Assembly (NCBI RefSeq): GCF_014201095.1
Contig: NZ_JACHDN010000001.1
Location: forward strand, 1,116,001-1,180,000
Direction of reading: 5' to 3'
Length of the DNA: 64,000 nucleotides
Source: Cellulomonas hominis
Lineage (GTDB): Bacteria; Actinomycetota; Actinomycetes; Actinomycetales; Cellulomonadaceae
Shown: positions 37,477 through 46,660 of the stretch, piece by piece
Position numbering within the stretch: the stretch's first letter is position 1
Layout of the letters: each line of letters opens with the position of its first letter
The notes under the pieces: model-generated
Database searches by the model: none
What the model was told of the DNA's origin: nothing
Seen by the model: the letters and a program-made list of their open reading frames with translations, nothing else
Position numbers and translations under genes: made by a program

Positions 37477-38315
37477 GCGCCACGACCCTGGACCGGACGA
37501 CGACCGGCCGGCTGCCCGGCGCGCTGCGGCTCGGCTACGAGCGCGCCCGGTACGAGATCCGCGGGTTCTTCCGCGAGCGCGACGCGGTGATCTTCATCTT
37601 CGCGTACCCGATCATCATGCTGGCGATCTTCGCCACGGTGTTCGGGCAGGACGGCGGCGAGGCGGCCCCGGGCATCCCGTTCGCGCAGTACTTCCTGCCC
37701 GGCATGATCGCCACCGGCATCCTGCTGTCGTCGTTCCAGTCGCTCGCGGTGTCGATCCCCGTGGAGCGCGACGAGGGCGGGCTGAAGCGGCTCGGCGGGA
37801 CCCCGCTGCCGCCGGCGGCGTACTTCCTCGGCAAGGTCGGGCAGGTGCTCGTCACGTCGGTGGTCCAGGTCGTGCTGCTGCTGGCGGTCGCCGCCCTCTT
37901 GTTCGACGTCGCGCTGCCGGACACCGCGGCCGAGTGGGGCACGTTCGCGTGGGTGTTCGTGCTCGGCACCGCGTCCGGCGCGATCTGCGGGGTCGGCTTC
38001 TCGTCCCTGCCGCGGTCGGGCCGGTCCGCGAGCGCCGTCGTCACCCCGGTGGTGCTGGTGCTGCAGTTCATCTCCGGCGTGTTCTTCCAGTTCTACTCGC
38101 TGCCGACCTGGATGCAGCAGGTGGCGTCGGTGTTCCCGCTGAAGTGGCTGGCCCAGGGCATGCGGTCGGTGTTCCTACCGGACTCCGCGAAGTCGCTGGA
38201 GCCGAGCGGCGAGTGGCAGCTCGGGGCCGTCGCGGCGGTCCTGCTGGTCTGGCTCGTCGCGGGACTCGTCGTGGGGGTCCGGACCTTCCGGTGGCGTCGG
38301 CGTGACGACGGCTGA
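37473..38315 (+). CDS. ABC-2 type transporter permease
   Basis: 280 aa with six hydrophobic segments, for example DAVIFIFAYPIIMLAIFATVF, QYFLPGMIATGILLSSFQSL, VVQVVLLLAVAALLFDV, WGTFAWVFVLGTASGAICGV, AVVTPVVLVLQFISGVFF and VLLVWLVAGLVVGVRTF. The ERDEGGLKRLGGTPLPPAAYFLGK loop is characteristic of ABC-2 drug exporters. Translationally coupled to its ATPase. Substrate unknown. Confidence 0.92.
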   Translation: MSATTLDRTTTGRLPGALRLGYERARYEIRGFFRERDAVIFIFAYPIIMLAIFATVFGQDGGEAAPGIPFAQYFLPGMIATGILLSSFQSLAVSIPVERDEGGLKRLGGTPLPPAAYFLGKVGQVLVTSVVQVVLLLAVAALLFDVALPDTAAEWGTFAWVFVLGTASGAICGVGFSSLPRSGRSASAVVTPVVLVLQFISGVFFQFYSLPTWMQQVASVFPLKWLAQGMRSVFLPDSAKSLEPSGEWQLGAVAAVLLVWLVAGLVVGVRTFRWRRRDDG

Positions 38316-38334
38316 CCTGCGCCACACTGGGGCG

Positions 38335-39669
38335 ATGAGGACGGGTGAGCAGCCGGTGGCCGGCGCGCGGGGGGCGCAGCCGGTCACCGGCGGCACGCCC
38401 GGGTGGTTCCTCCCGGGCGCCGAGGAGCGGCCCGACGACTCCGGCGCCGAGCGCACCGAGTTCTGGCGCCGCGCCCTCGCCGGGTGGGACGTCGCGTTCT
38501 ACGTCCTGCTCGCGATCAGCGCCGTGTCCATCGTCACGGTCGCCGACACGTTCCCGCCCGACGGGGCCACGTGGGCGGCGCTCGGTGGCCTGACGGTGCT
38601 GCTGGCGGCGTACGTGCTCGTCGGCCGCCGCGGCGCGCAGCGGGGCGACCTGCGGCTGACCCGCGCCTACCTGGTCGTCCTCGTGCTGGTGGTGTCGCTG
38701 TGCAGCGGCGTGAGCACGATCGGCTCGATCCTGCTGTTCGTCGGGTTCTCCCAGGTCTGGTTCTTCGCGGCGTCGCTGCGCGAGGGCGTCGTGGCCTCGG
38801 TGGTGCTGGCGGTGGCCAGCTGCGTGACGATCGCCGGCGGGGCGTTCGCGTCCGGCGAGCGTCCGACGACGGGGGACCTCGTCGTGCTGGCGGCGCAGAT
38901 GTCGGTCGGCCTGATCTTCTCGCTCGCCCTCGGGATGTGGATCACCCGGGTCGCGGAGCGGTCGGAGGAGCGCGCCGAGCTGCTCGAGCGGCTGGAGGCG
39001 ACGCAGGCCGCGCTGGCCGCCAGCCACCACGCGGCGGGCGTCGTGGCCGAGCGGGAGCGCATGGCGCAGGAGATCCACGACACCCTCGCCCAGGGCTTCA
39101 CCAGCGTGGTGATGCTGGCCCAGACGGCGCAGGCGCAGATCGAGGTCGGGCGCCCGGAGCAGGCCGCCGACCGGCTGGCGCAGATCGAGCAGGTGGCGCG
39201 CGACAACCTGGCCGAGGCGCGCGCCCTGGTCGCCGCGTTCGGCCCGGCCGCGCTGGCCGACGCCACGCTCGCGGAGGCGCTGGTGCGGCTCGGCGAGCGG
39301 TTCCGCGCCGAGACCGGCGTGCAGGTCGAGGTCGTGCTCGCGGACGTCGGCGACGCCTCGCGGGACACCGAGGTGGTGCTGCTGCGGGCCGCCCAGGAGG
39401 CGCTCGCGAACGTCCGCAAGCACGCCGGCGCGCGCCGGGTGCTGCTGCGGCTGCAGCGGGAGGACGGGGCCGTGGCGCTCGAGGTCCTGGACGACGGGCA
39501 GGGCCTCGCGCCCGGCACCGCCGAGGGCGTCGGGCTGCGCGGCATGCGGGACCGGGTGGCGGCGGGCGGCGGCACGCTCGACGTCGCCGGCGAGCCCGGG
39601 CGCGGGACCCGGGTGCGGCTGGCGATGCCGCTCGGGACGAGGACACGGGACGGGGACGGGACGGCGTGA
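38335..39669 (+). CDS. Sensor histidine kinase (HisKA_3, NarL-type partner)
   Basis: 444 aa. About six transmembrane segments occupy residues 40-205 with no large extracytoplasmic domain. The dimerisation/phosphoacceptor helix is ERERMAQEIHDTLAQGFTS, with the His in EIHD. The HATPase domain contains QEALANVRKHAGA (N-box), LEVLDDGQGL and GVGLRGMRDRV. The ATG at 38335 lies 6 bases after CACACT, suggesting a leaderless message; a GTG at 38302 is an alternative. It overlaps the response regulator start (GTGA). The membrane-only sensor region suggests a LiaS- or DesK-like sensor of membrane or envelope state. Confidence 0.93.
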   Translation: MRTGEQPVAGARGAQPVTGGTPGWFLPGAEERPDDSGAERTEFWRRALAGWDVAFYVLLAISAVSIVTVADTFPPDGATWAALGGLTVLLAAYVLVGRRGAQRGDLRLTRAYLVVLVLVVSLCSGVSTIGSILLFVGFSQVWFFAASLREGVVASVVLAVASCVTIAGGAFASGERPTTGDLVVLAAQMSVGLIFSLALGMWITRVAERSEERAELLERLEATQAALAASHHAAGVVAERERMAQEIHDTLAQGFTSVVMLAQTAQAQIEVGRPEQAADRLAQIEQVARDNLAEARALVAAFGPAALADATLAEALVRLGERFRAETGVQVEVVLADVGDASRDTEVVLLRAAQEALANVRKHAGARRVLLRLQREDGAVALEVLDDGQGLAPGTAEGVGLRGMRDRVAAGGGTLDVAGEPGRGTRVRLAMPLGTRTRDGDGTA

Positions 39670-40301
39670 CGGACGCGACGGTGCGGGTGCTGGTGGCGGA
39701 CGACCACCCGGTGGTGCGGTCGGGGCTGGCGGGGCTGCTGGCGGTGGAGCCGGACATCGAGGTCGTCGGGGAGGTCGCCGACGGCGCGGCGGCGGTCGAG
39801 GCGGCGCGGGAGCTGCGCCCCGACCTGGTGCTCATGGACCTGCGGATGCCCGTGCTCGACGGCGCGGCCGCCACGGCGCGGATCACCGCGGAGCTGCCCG
39901 GCGTGCGAGTGCTCGTGCTGACCACCTACGAGACGGACGCCGACATCCTGCGGGCCGTCGAGGCCGGCGCCACCGGGTACCTGCTCAAGGACACCCCGCG
40001 CGAGCAGCTCGTCGCCGGGGTGCGCGGGGCCGCGCGCGGGGAGTCCGCGCTGTCGCCGTCGGTGGCGTCCCGGCTGGTGCAGCAGGTGCGCGGCGAGACC
40101 GACCGGCTGACCGCCCGGGAGCTCGAGGTGCTGGCCGGGGTCGCGCGCGGGCTGTCGAACGCGGCGATCGGCCGGGAGCTGTTCATCGCGGAGGCCACCG
40201 TGAAGACGCACCTGCTGCGGTCGTTCGGGAAGCTCGGGGTCGACGACCGGACGGCGGCGGTCACCGTGGCGATGCAGCGCGGGCTGCTGCCGACGCCCTG
40301 A
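39666..40301 (+). CDS. Response regulator, NarL/LuxR family
   Basis: 211 aa. The receiver domain (about 6-122) has acidic pocket DDH, the phospho-Asp in DLVLMDLRMPVLDG near residue 56, the Thr in VLVLTTYETD and the Lys in GYLLKDTP. The C-terminal LuxR-type helix-turn-helix is LTARELEVLAGVARGLSNAAIGRELFIAEATVKTHL. GTG start overlapping the kinase stop. Its probable targets include the ABC exporter just upstream, by analogy with similar clusters. Confidence 0.95.
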   Translation: MTDATVRVLVADDHPVVRSGLAGLLAVEPDIEVVGEVADGAAAVEAARELRPDLVLMDLRMPVLDGAAATARITAELPGVRVLVLTTYETDADILRAVEAGATGYLLKDTPREQLVAGVRGAARGESALSPSVASRLVQQVRGETDRLTARELEVLAGVARGLSNAAIGRELFIAEATVKTHLLRSFGKLGVDDRTAAVTVAMQRGLLPTP

Positions 40302-40382
40302 CGCGCGGGGGCGCCGGACGCGACAGGCACCCCGGGCGCGCCGCGAGTCGTGGTCGGCCGGTCCGTCGGGCAGACTCACGGG

Positions 40383-41423
40383 GTGCGAGACCTGGCCACC
40401 CTCCCCAAGGCCCACCTGCACCTGCACTTCACCGGGTCGATGCGGGTGCCCACCCTCGCGGAGCTGGCCGCCGACCGCGGTGTCCGGCTGCCCGCGGCCC
40501 TGCTGGACGACGAGGGCCTGCGGGTCCCGGCGGACGAGCGCGGGTGGTTCCGGTTCCAGCGGCTGTACGACGCGGCGCGCGCCTGCGTGCGGGGCGAGGC
40601 CGACCTGCGGCGCATCGTCCGGGAGGCCGCGACCGACGACGCCGCGGAGGGGTCCGGCCGGCTGGAGATCCAGGTCGACCCCACGTCGTACGCCCCGCCG
40701 GTCGGGGGCATCACGCCCGCGCTGGAGATCGTGCTCGACGAGGCGCGGTCGGCGGGCGAGGCGCTGGGCATCGAGGTCGGCGTGGTCGTCGCCGCCTCCC
40801 GGATGCGGCACCCCCTGGACGCGCGGATCCTCGCCCGGCTGGCCGCCCGGTACGCCGGCGACGGCAACGGCGAGGTCGTCGGCTTCGGCCTGAGCAACGA
40901 CGAGCGGCGCGGCGAGACCGCCGAGTTCGCGCCGGCGTTCGCCATCGCCCGCCGGGCCGGTCTGGCGTCGGTCCCGCACGGCGGCGAGCTGCTCGGGCCG
41001 CCCCACGTCGAGGACGTCCTCGAGGCGCTGGCGCCCGACCGGCTCGGGCACGGGGTGCGGTCCGCGGAGGACGGGGCGCTGCTGCGCCGGATCGTGGACC
41101 GCGGGATCGCCCTGGAGGTGTGCCCGGCGTCGAACGTGTCGCTCGGGGTCTACCGGGAGCCCGCCGATGTGCCGCTGCGCGCGCTGGTCGAGGCGGGGGC
41201 GACCGTGGCGCTCGGGGCGGACGACCCGTTGCTGTTCGGGTCGCGGCTGGTGGACCAGTACACGGCGGCGCGGGAGGTGCACGGCTTCACCGACCCGGAG
41301 CTCGCGGACCTGGCCCGCGCGTCGATCCGGGCGAGCCGCGCGGGTGACGGCACCAAGGCGCGGCTGCTCGCGGGGGTCGACGCGTGGCTCGCCGCCGACC
41401 CGGTTGCCCAACTCCCCGGTTGA
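40383..41423 (+). CDS. add: Adenosine deaminase
   Basis: Deaminates adenosine in purine salvage. 346 aa of the amidohydrolase fold. Zinc ligands lie in KAHLHLHFTGSMR (HxH), in VPHGGELLGP (His, with the Gly-Glu of the active site) and in the late Asp pair of ALGADDPLLFGS. LGHGVRSAEDGALLRRI and VCPASNVSLGVY are further family motifs. The GTG at 40383 is preferred to one at 40350 because CAGACT lies 6 bases before it (leaderless pattern). Family members can use other adenine-derived substrates, so specificity is probable rather than certain. Confidence 0.88.
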   Translation: MRDLATLPKAHLHLHFTGSMRVPTLAELAADRGVRLPAALLDDEGLRVPADERGWFRFQRLYDAARACVRGEADLRRIVREAATDDAAEGSGRLEIQVDPTSYAPPVGGITPALEIVLDEARSAGEALGIEVGVVVAASRMRHPLDARILARLAARYAGDGNGEVVGFGLSNDERRGETAEFAPAFAIARRAGLASVPHGGELLGPPHVEDVLEALAPDRLGHGVRSAEDGALLRRIVDRGIALEVCPASNVSLGVYREPADVPLRALVEAGATVALGADDPLLFGSRLVDQYTAAREVHGFTDPELADLARASIRASRAGDGTKARLLAGVDAWLAADPVAQLPG

Positions 41424-41430
41424 GCAACCG

Positions 41431-42519
41431 TCAGAGCGCCGTGCCGACCAGGACCGGCTCGGGCTCCAGGGCGATGCCGAACCGCAGCGCCACACCGTCG
41501 CGGACGGTGCGCGCGAGCGCCAGCAGGTCCCCGGCGTTCGCGCCGCCGCGGTTCGTCAGCGCGAGGGTGTGCTTGGTGGACAGCGCCGCCGGACCCGGCA
41601 GGCCGTAGCCCTTGCCGAACCCGGCCTGCTCGATCAGCCACGCCGCGCTGGTCTTCACCAGGCCGTCGCCGGCGGGGTAGCGCGGGGCGTCCTCGGGCAG
41701 CTCGGCGTCGGCGGGCAGCACCGGGTTGGTGAAGAACGAGCCCGCGGAGCGGGTGTCGGGGTCGCCGGCGTCGAGCACCATGCCCTTGCGCCCGCGCAGG
41801 GCGAGCACGGCGGCCCGGACGTCCGGCAGCGGCGCCCGCTCCCCGACCGCGACGCCGAGCTCCCGCGCGAGCTCCCCGTACGCGATCGGCTCGGACAGGT
41901 CCGCGACCCGGAGCTGGAACGTCACGTCGAGCACGACGTACCGGGGCGTCGGGAACCACGGGGCACCCGGGTCGGCGTCGTCGGGCAGGGCGCGCATCGA
42001 GCGCTTGAGCAGCGACGTGCGGTAGCCGAACTGCAGGTCCACCAGCGGCAGCGTGCGGACCCGGGACCGCTGCCGGTCCCAGACGCGCACCGTCGCGATG
42101 GTCTGCGCGACCTCCTGGCCGTAGGCGCCGACGTTCTGCACCGGGGTCGCGCCCGTGGAGCCGGGGATGCCGGACAGCGCCTCGATGCCCTTGAGCCGGT
42201 GCGCGGCGGCGTGCGCGACGACGTCGTCCCACGGGGTGCCGGCCACGACGGTGACGGTGACGCCGGCGCACGCGGAGTGGTCGGGGGTCGTGAGGTCGCG
42301 GCGGACGTCCCGCACGACGGTGCCGTCGAAGCCCGCGTCGGACACCAGCAGGTTCGACCCGCCGCCCAGCACGAGCAGCGGCGTCCCCGCGTCGTCGGCG
42401 GTGCGCACGGCCTCGATGAGGTCGGCCTCGGAGGTGGTCTCCACGTAGTCCGCCACCGGACCGCCCACCCCGAGGGTCGTCAGCTGGGAGAAGGTCGCGG
42501 GCTGCACGGCGGTCGTCAC
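41431..42519 (-). CDS. murB: UDP-N-acetylenolpyruvoylglucosamine reductase
   Basis: NADPH- and FAD-dependent reduction that forms UDP-MurNAc for peptidoglycan. 362 aa, type I MurB. FAD-site motifs are LVLGGGSNLLVSD and IPGSTGATPVQNVGAYGQEV. FGYRTSLLKR is the substrate loop of type I enzymes. The catalytic Ser is in RSAGSFFTNPV and the Glu/His end is in HTLALTNRGGANAGDLLAL. GTG start overlaps the stop of the upstream MFS gene (GTGA). Confidence 0.96.
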   Translation of the reverse strand: MTTAVQPATFSQLTTLGVGGPVADYVETTSEADLIEAVRTADDAGTPLLVLGGGSNLLVSDAGFDGTVVRDVRRDLTTPDHSACAGVTVTVVAGTPWDDVVAHAAAHRLKGIEALSGIPGSTGATPVQNVGAYGQEVAQTIATVRVWDRQRSRVRTLPLVDLQFGYRTSLLKRSMRALPDDADPGAPWFPTPRYVVLDVTFQLRVADLSEPIAYGELARELGVAVGERAPLPDVRAAVLALRGRKGMVLDAGDPDTRSAGSFFTNPVLPADAELPEDAPRYPAGDGLVKTSAAWLIEQAGFGKGYGLPGPAALSTKHTLALTNRGGANAGDLLALARTVRDGVALRFGIALEPEPVLVGTAL

Positions 42520-43751
42520 GGGACGAGCGTAGGCCGGTCCACGGGCTCCCGCCGCACCGGTGCGGCGGCGTTCACGACGAGCAGGCCGATGACGATCGGC
42601 ACGGCGATCGCGAGCAGCGCGTGCCGGTAGCCGACGTGCTCGGCGAGCAGGCCGAGCAGCGGCGGGCCCGCCAGGAAGGCGGTGTAGCCGATGGTCGAGA
42701 CCACGCTGACCCGGGCGGCGGCGCGCAACGGGTCGTCGCTCGCGGCGCTCATCCCGACCGGGAAGCCCAGCGCCGCGCCCATGCCCCAGAGCACCGCGCC
42801 GACGAGGGCGAGCCAGAGCATCGAGGCCGGAACCAGCCCGAAGACCAGCAGGCCGACCAGCGCGAGGCCGGCGCACAGCCGCAGGACGGCGACGCGGCCG
42901 AACCGGTCCAGCAGCCCCGTGCCGAGGAACCGCATGAGCGTCATCGCGGCGACGAAGATGCCGAACGAGAGCGCCCCGATCTCGTCAGTGCGGTCGAAGC
43001 CGTCCACGACGGCGAGGCTCAGCCAGTCGTTGCCGGCGCCCTCGGTCAGCGCCGCGGCGAGCACGACGAGGCCGATCAGCAGCGTGCGGGGCTCCAGCCA
43101 GGCGCTGAACACCGAGGACCGCCCGGCGCCGTGCGGGGCGTCGGACCCGGGCTCGACGTCGTGCCCGGCCGGCAGGAACTTCCGCACCGAGAACGCGACC
43201 GCGACCGTCGACAGGGCGACCGCGGTGCCGACGTGGACCTGCACGGGGACGTCCGCGCGCGCCGCGAGGGCCGCGATGCCGGCGGCGACCACGGTGCCGA
43301 CCGAGAACCCCGCGTGGTACCGGGGCATCACCGTGCGGCCGAGCTTCTGCTCGACGACGGCACCCTCGAGGTTCATCGCCGCGTCCCACACGCCCGTGCC
43401 GACGCCGAACACCACGAGCCCGGCCCCCGTCACGACGACCTCGCCGATCGACGCGCCGAACGCGGCCGTCGCCAGCCCGAGCGCGTTGAGCACCGCGAAC
43501 CCCAGCACGGCCCGCGGGGCACCGATCCGGGTCACGACCAGCCCGGACAGCGGCAGCGCGACGAGCGACCCGAACGAGCCGACGAGCAGCAGCAGACCCA
43601 TCTGGTTCGCCGACAGGCCGAGCCCGTCGCGGACGGCCGGCAGGCGCGCCGCCCAGGTCGAGAAGTTGAAGCCCGCCAGGGCGAACGCGGCGAACACCGC
43701 CACGGACGCCGTGCTCACGCGCCGGGGGTCGATCGGGGGGTGCTGCGCCAT
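42516..43751 (-). CDS. MFS transporter (YbjJ-like), proximal to murB
   Basis: 411 aa with 12 predicted transmembrane segments. It begins VAVFAAFALAGFNFSTWAARLPAVRDGLGLSANQMGLLLLVGSFGSL, typical of the YbjJ-type subfamily. The central loop RKFLPAGHDVEPGSDAPHG separates the halves. It is clearly paralogous to the next gene: GFPVGMSAASDDPLRAAARV matches VPLGIAAASDDPLRAASRV there. The pair probably arose by tandem duplication. It lies 44 bases downstream of its paralogue and is translationally coupled to murB. Substrate unknown, possibly a sugar given the LacI regulator. Confidence 0.9.
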   Translation of the reverse strand: MAQHPPIDPRRVSTASVAVFAAFALAGFNFSTWAARLPAVRDGLGLSANQMGLLLLVGSFGSLVALPLSGLVVTRIGAPRAVLGFAVLNALGLATAAFGASIGEVVVTGAGLVVFGVGTGVWDAAMNLEGAVVEQKLGRTVMPRYHAGFSVGTVVAAGIAALAARADVPVQVHVGTAVALSTVAVAFSVRKFLPAGHDVEPGSDAPHGAGRSSVFSAWLEPRTLLIGLVVLAAALTEGAGNDWLSLAVVDGFDRTDEIGALSFGIFVAAMTLMRFLGTGLLDRFGRVAVLRLCAGLALVGLLVFGLVPASMLWLALVGAVLWGMGAALGFPVGMSAASDDPLRAAARVSVVSTIGYTAFLAGPPLLGLLAEHVGYRHALLAIAVPIVIGLLVVNAAAPVRREPVDRPTLVP

Positions 43752-43795
43752 CGCCGTGCTTCCTGCTCGGGATCGGGTGGGTCGGCGGGCCGGGC

Positions 43796-45385
43796 TCAGG
43801 CCGGGCGGGCCGGTTCCGGCCGGTGCTCGGCCGGGGCGAGGGCCGGGGCCGGGGCGTGGGCGGGGTGCGCGGGTTCCCGTCGGACGCTACCGGAGGGCAC
43901 GCACGCGCCGCCCGGCTCCGCGGCGACCGGGGCCGGCGGGGCGACGGCCGGCTCCGGCGACGGCGCGATCGCGGCACCCGGGAGGTCGACGGGCGTGTGC
44001 GCGACGTCGCCCTCGGGCCGGCGCACGGTGCGCGCCAGCAGGACCGTCGTGAGCATCGCGGCCGTGATGAGCACGAGCGCGTGCCGCGGGCCGATGACCT
44101 CCGCCGCGAGGCCGAGCAGCGGCGGCGCGGCCAGGGACGCCGTCGACGAGAACGCCGACACCACGGCCACCCGGCTGGCGGCGCGCAGCGGGTCGTCGGA
44201 CGCGGCGGCGATGCCGAGCGGCACGGTCAGCGCGGCGCCGAAGCCCCACGCCACGATGCCGGCGGCGGCGAGCGGCAGGTTCGGCGCGAAGCCGAACAGC
44301 ACCAGGCCGGCCAGCGACACGACGCCGGACGACCGGAGCACGACCACGCGGCCGTACCGGTCGATCAGCCGGGTGCCGAGCAGCCGGACCGCGGTCATCG
44401 CCCCGACGAACACGCCGAACATCGCGGCGCCGACCGCCTCCGCCTGGCCGAAGCCGTCCACGACCGCCAGCGCGAGCCAGTCGTTGGCCGACCCCTCGGA
44501 CAGCGCGGCGGACATGATGACGACGCCGATGAGCAGCGTGCGCGGCTCCCGCCAGGCGCCGAGCGCCGAGCCCGGGCGGGCGACGCGGCGCACCCGGGCC
44601 GCACGCAGGCGACCGGCCAGGCCGGCCTCGCGCGGGGAGGCGCCGGCGGCGCGCGCCTCCCGGGCGGCGCCGGCGGCCGCCCGGTCCGGCGGCAGGGACT
44701 CGATGACCGCGCCCGGGATCGCCAGCAGCCGCCAGACGGTGCCGACGAGCGCCGTGGCGGTGAACTGCACGAGCAGCGGCACGTCCGCCGCGGCGCACAG
44801 CGCGCCGATGCCGGAGCCGACCACGGCGCCGATGGAGAACGCGGCGTGGAACTGCGGCAGCACGGTGCGGCCCATCCGGCGCTCGACTGCCGCGGTCTCG
44901 ACGTTGAGCGGCACGTTGCCCAGCGCGAACCCGACGCCGGACAGGAAGATGCCGAGCGCGAGGAGCGGCACCGAGCCGACCGTCGGGCCCAGGCCGATGA
45001 GCACGTACGCCGCCGCGAAGGCCGCGGTGGACACGTAGAGCACGAAGCGCCCGCCGTACCGGTTCACGAGCATGCCGGCGACCGAGACGGTCGCGAGCGA
45101 CCCCACCGACCCGGCGATGAGGATGCCGCCGAGCTCGGCGGGGCTCATGTCCAGCGCGTCCCGCACGGACGGGATGCGGGCGAGCCAGCCGGAGAACATG
45201 ACGCCGACCAGGCCGAACAGCCCGAGCAGGAGCACCCGCGCCCGCTGCACGGCGGGGTCGACGGGACCCCGCGCGCTCCCGGCGCGGCCGCCGCGCGGAC
45301 GACCCGCGGCGGGGGCCTCGGGGCGCGGTCGGCGGTTCGCGGGGCGGAGGGGGGCGCGGCCGGTACGGGCCCGCGGCTGGCTCAC
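43796..45385 (-). CDS. MFS transporter (YbjJ-like), distal paralogue
   Basis: 529 aa, 12 transmembrane segments. Compared with its neighbour it has a basic, Pro-rich N-terminal extension (about 45 residues), a longer central loop (LPPDRAAAGAAREARAAGAS) and a Pro/Ala/Glu tail of about 75 residues. Core motifs are VLLLGLFGLVGVMFSGWLARIPSVRDALDMSPAELGGILIAGSVGS and AASDDPLRAASRV. It is the first gene downstream of the two LacI-type operators, divergent from the LacI gene, so this transporter pair is the likely regulated unit. Confidence 0.9.
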   Translation of the reverse strand: MSQPRARTGRAPLRPANRRPRPEAPAAGRPRGGRAGSARGPVDPAVQRARVLLLGLFGLVGVMFSGWLARIPSVRDALDMSPAELGGILIAGSVGSLATVSVAGMLVNRYGGRFVLYVSTAAFAAAYVLIGLGPTVGSVPLLALGIFLSGVGFALGNVPLNVETAAVERRMGRTVLPQFHAAFSIGAVVGSGIGALCAAADVPLLVQFTATALVGTVWRLLAIPGAVIESLPPDRAAAGAAREARAAGASPREAGLAGRLRAARVRRVARPGSALGAWREPRTLLIGVVIMSAALSEGSANDWLALAVVDGFGQAEAVGAAMFGVFVGAMTAVRLLGTRLIDRYGRVVVLRSSGVVSLAGLVLFGFAPNLPLAAAGIVAWGFGAALTVPLGIAAASDDPLRAASRVAVVSAFSSTASLAAPPLLGLAAEVIGPRHALVLITAAMLTTVLLARTVRRPEGDVAHTPVDLPGAAIAPSPEPAVAPPAPVAAEPGGACVPSGSVRREPAHPAHAPAPALAPAEHRPEPARPA

Positions 45386-45431
45386 GGCAGCTCCTGGGTC
45401 AAGCGGGGGTGAAGGGGAGGTCTGGTGCGTC

Positions 45432-45445
45432 TCGAATCGATTCGA
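45432..45445. promoter_or_regulatory. LacI-type operator 1
   Basis: TCGAATCGATTCGA, a perfect 14-bp palindrome between the MFS and LacI genes. It has the central CG and symmetrical arms typical of LacI/GalR operators. It lies 47 bases upstream of the MFS start and 130 upstream of the LacI start. Confidence 0.75.
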
Positions 45446-45465
45446 TCGGCGCGATCATCAGGGGG

Positions 45466-45479
45466 TCGAATCGATTCGG
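45466..45479. promoter_or_regulatory. LacI-type operator 2
   Basis: TCGAATCGATTCGG, identical to operator 1 except for the last base (12-bp perfect core CGAATCGATTCG). The centres of the two sites are 34 bases apart, about three helical turns, so one repressor tetramer or two dimers could bind the same DNA face. Confidence 0.75.
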
Positions 45480-45574
45480 GGGGCGATGACCAGTGTGCGG
45501 GTACGCTGTCGGCGGCGTCAACCGGTTCCGGCGTGACGCCCGTCCCTCTTCCCCCGCACCCGGGAGGCGCGCCG

Positions 45575-46642
45575 GTGTCCCACCGACCGACCCTCGCCGA
45601 CGTCGCCTCGGCCGCCGGCGTGTCGGTCTCGACGGCGTCGCTCGCGTTCTCCGGGGCCGGGCCCATCGCGGACGCCACCCGCCGCCGCGTGCTGGACGCC
45701 GCCGCCGGGCTCGGCTACTCGGGCCCGAACCCCCTCGGCCGGCAGCTGCGCAGCGGGCGGTCCGGCATCGTCGGCGTCGTGGTCGGCGACGCGCTGCGGC
45801 GGTCGTTCCGCGACCCCGTGTCCGTGCAGCTGCTGGACGGCCTGGTCGACACCATCGGCCCGCTCGGGCTCGGCGTGCTGCTGATCCCCGGCCCGACCGG
45901 TCCGGACGAACCCGCGGTCGACCCCCTGGTCGAGGCGGCCGCGATGGACGTCGCCGTGATGCTCTGGGGCGGAACCCTGGACGACCCGACGCTCGGGGCG
46001 CTCCGCCGCCGGGGCATCCCCGCGGTCGTCGTCGAGGGCCAGGACCTGCCCGGCGTCGTCACCGTCGGCATCGACGACCGCGGCGGCATCGCGGCCGCGA
46101 CGCGCCACCTGCGCGAGCTCGGGCACGAGCGGATCGCCACGGTCACCCTGCCGTTCGGTCCGGAGCGCCGGTCGGCGGTCGCGGACGCCGACCGGATCGG
46201 GCAGATCACCTGGACCCTGTCCCGCCGCCGCCTGGACGGCCTGGCCGAGGCGGGCGTCACCCCGGTCGCCGTGTACGAGACCCCGGCGTCCCTCGTCGAG
46301 CACGGCACCGCCGCCGCGCACGCCCTGCTGTCCGGCCCGGCCGAGAACCGCCCGACCGCGGTCGTCGCCCAGTCCGACCTGCTCGCGTCCGGCGTGGTGC
46401 TCGGGGCCCGGGAGCTCGGGCTGCGGGTGCCGGAGGACGTGTCGGTCGCCGGGTTCGACGGGCTGGACCTGCCGTGGCTGGCGCCCGACGTGCTCACGAC
46501 CGTCGTGCAGCCGATCGCGGACAAGGGCACGGCGGTCGGCCGGGCGATCCAGGCGCTGCTCGCCGGGGACACCCCCGCGGACGCGGTCCTCCCGGTGGAG
46601 CTCCGGATCGGCACGACCACGGGCCGGGCGCCGGGCGCCTGA
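45575..46642 (+). CDS. LacI family transcriptional regulator
   Basis: 355 aa from the GTG at 45575, which has GGAGG at 45562-45566; the frame is open further upstream but runs through the operators. The N-terminal helix-turn-helix and hinge are TLADVASAAGVSVSTASLAFSGAGPIADATRRRVLDAAAGLGY. The periplasmic-binding-like domain begins SGIVGVVVGDALRR and ends VSVAGFDGLDLPWLAPDVLTTVVQPI. Two palindromic operators lie just upstream, so it most likely represses itself and the divergent MFS pair. The inducer is unknown. Confidence 0.93.
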   Translation: MSHRPTLADVASAAGVSVSTASLAFSGAGPIADATRRRVLDAAAGLGYSGPNPLGRQLRSGRSGIVGVVVGDALRRSFRDPVSVQLLDGLVDTIGPLGLGVLLIPGPTGPDEPAVDPLVEAAAMDVAVMLWGGTLDDPTLGALRRRGIPAVVVEGQDLPGVVTVGIDDRGGIAAATRHLRELGHERIATVTLPFGPERRSAVADADRIGQITWTLSRRRLDGLAEAGVTPVAVYETPASLVEHGTAAAHALLSGPAENRPTAVVAQSDLLASGVVLGARELGLRVPEDVSVAGFDGLDLPWLAPDVLTTVVQPIADKGTAVGRAIQALLAGDTPADAVLPVELRIGTTTGRAPGA

Positions 46643-46660
46643 GCCCGGGACGGGCCGGGA

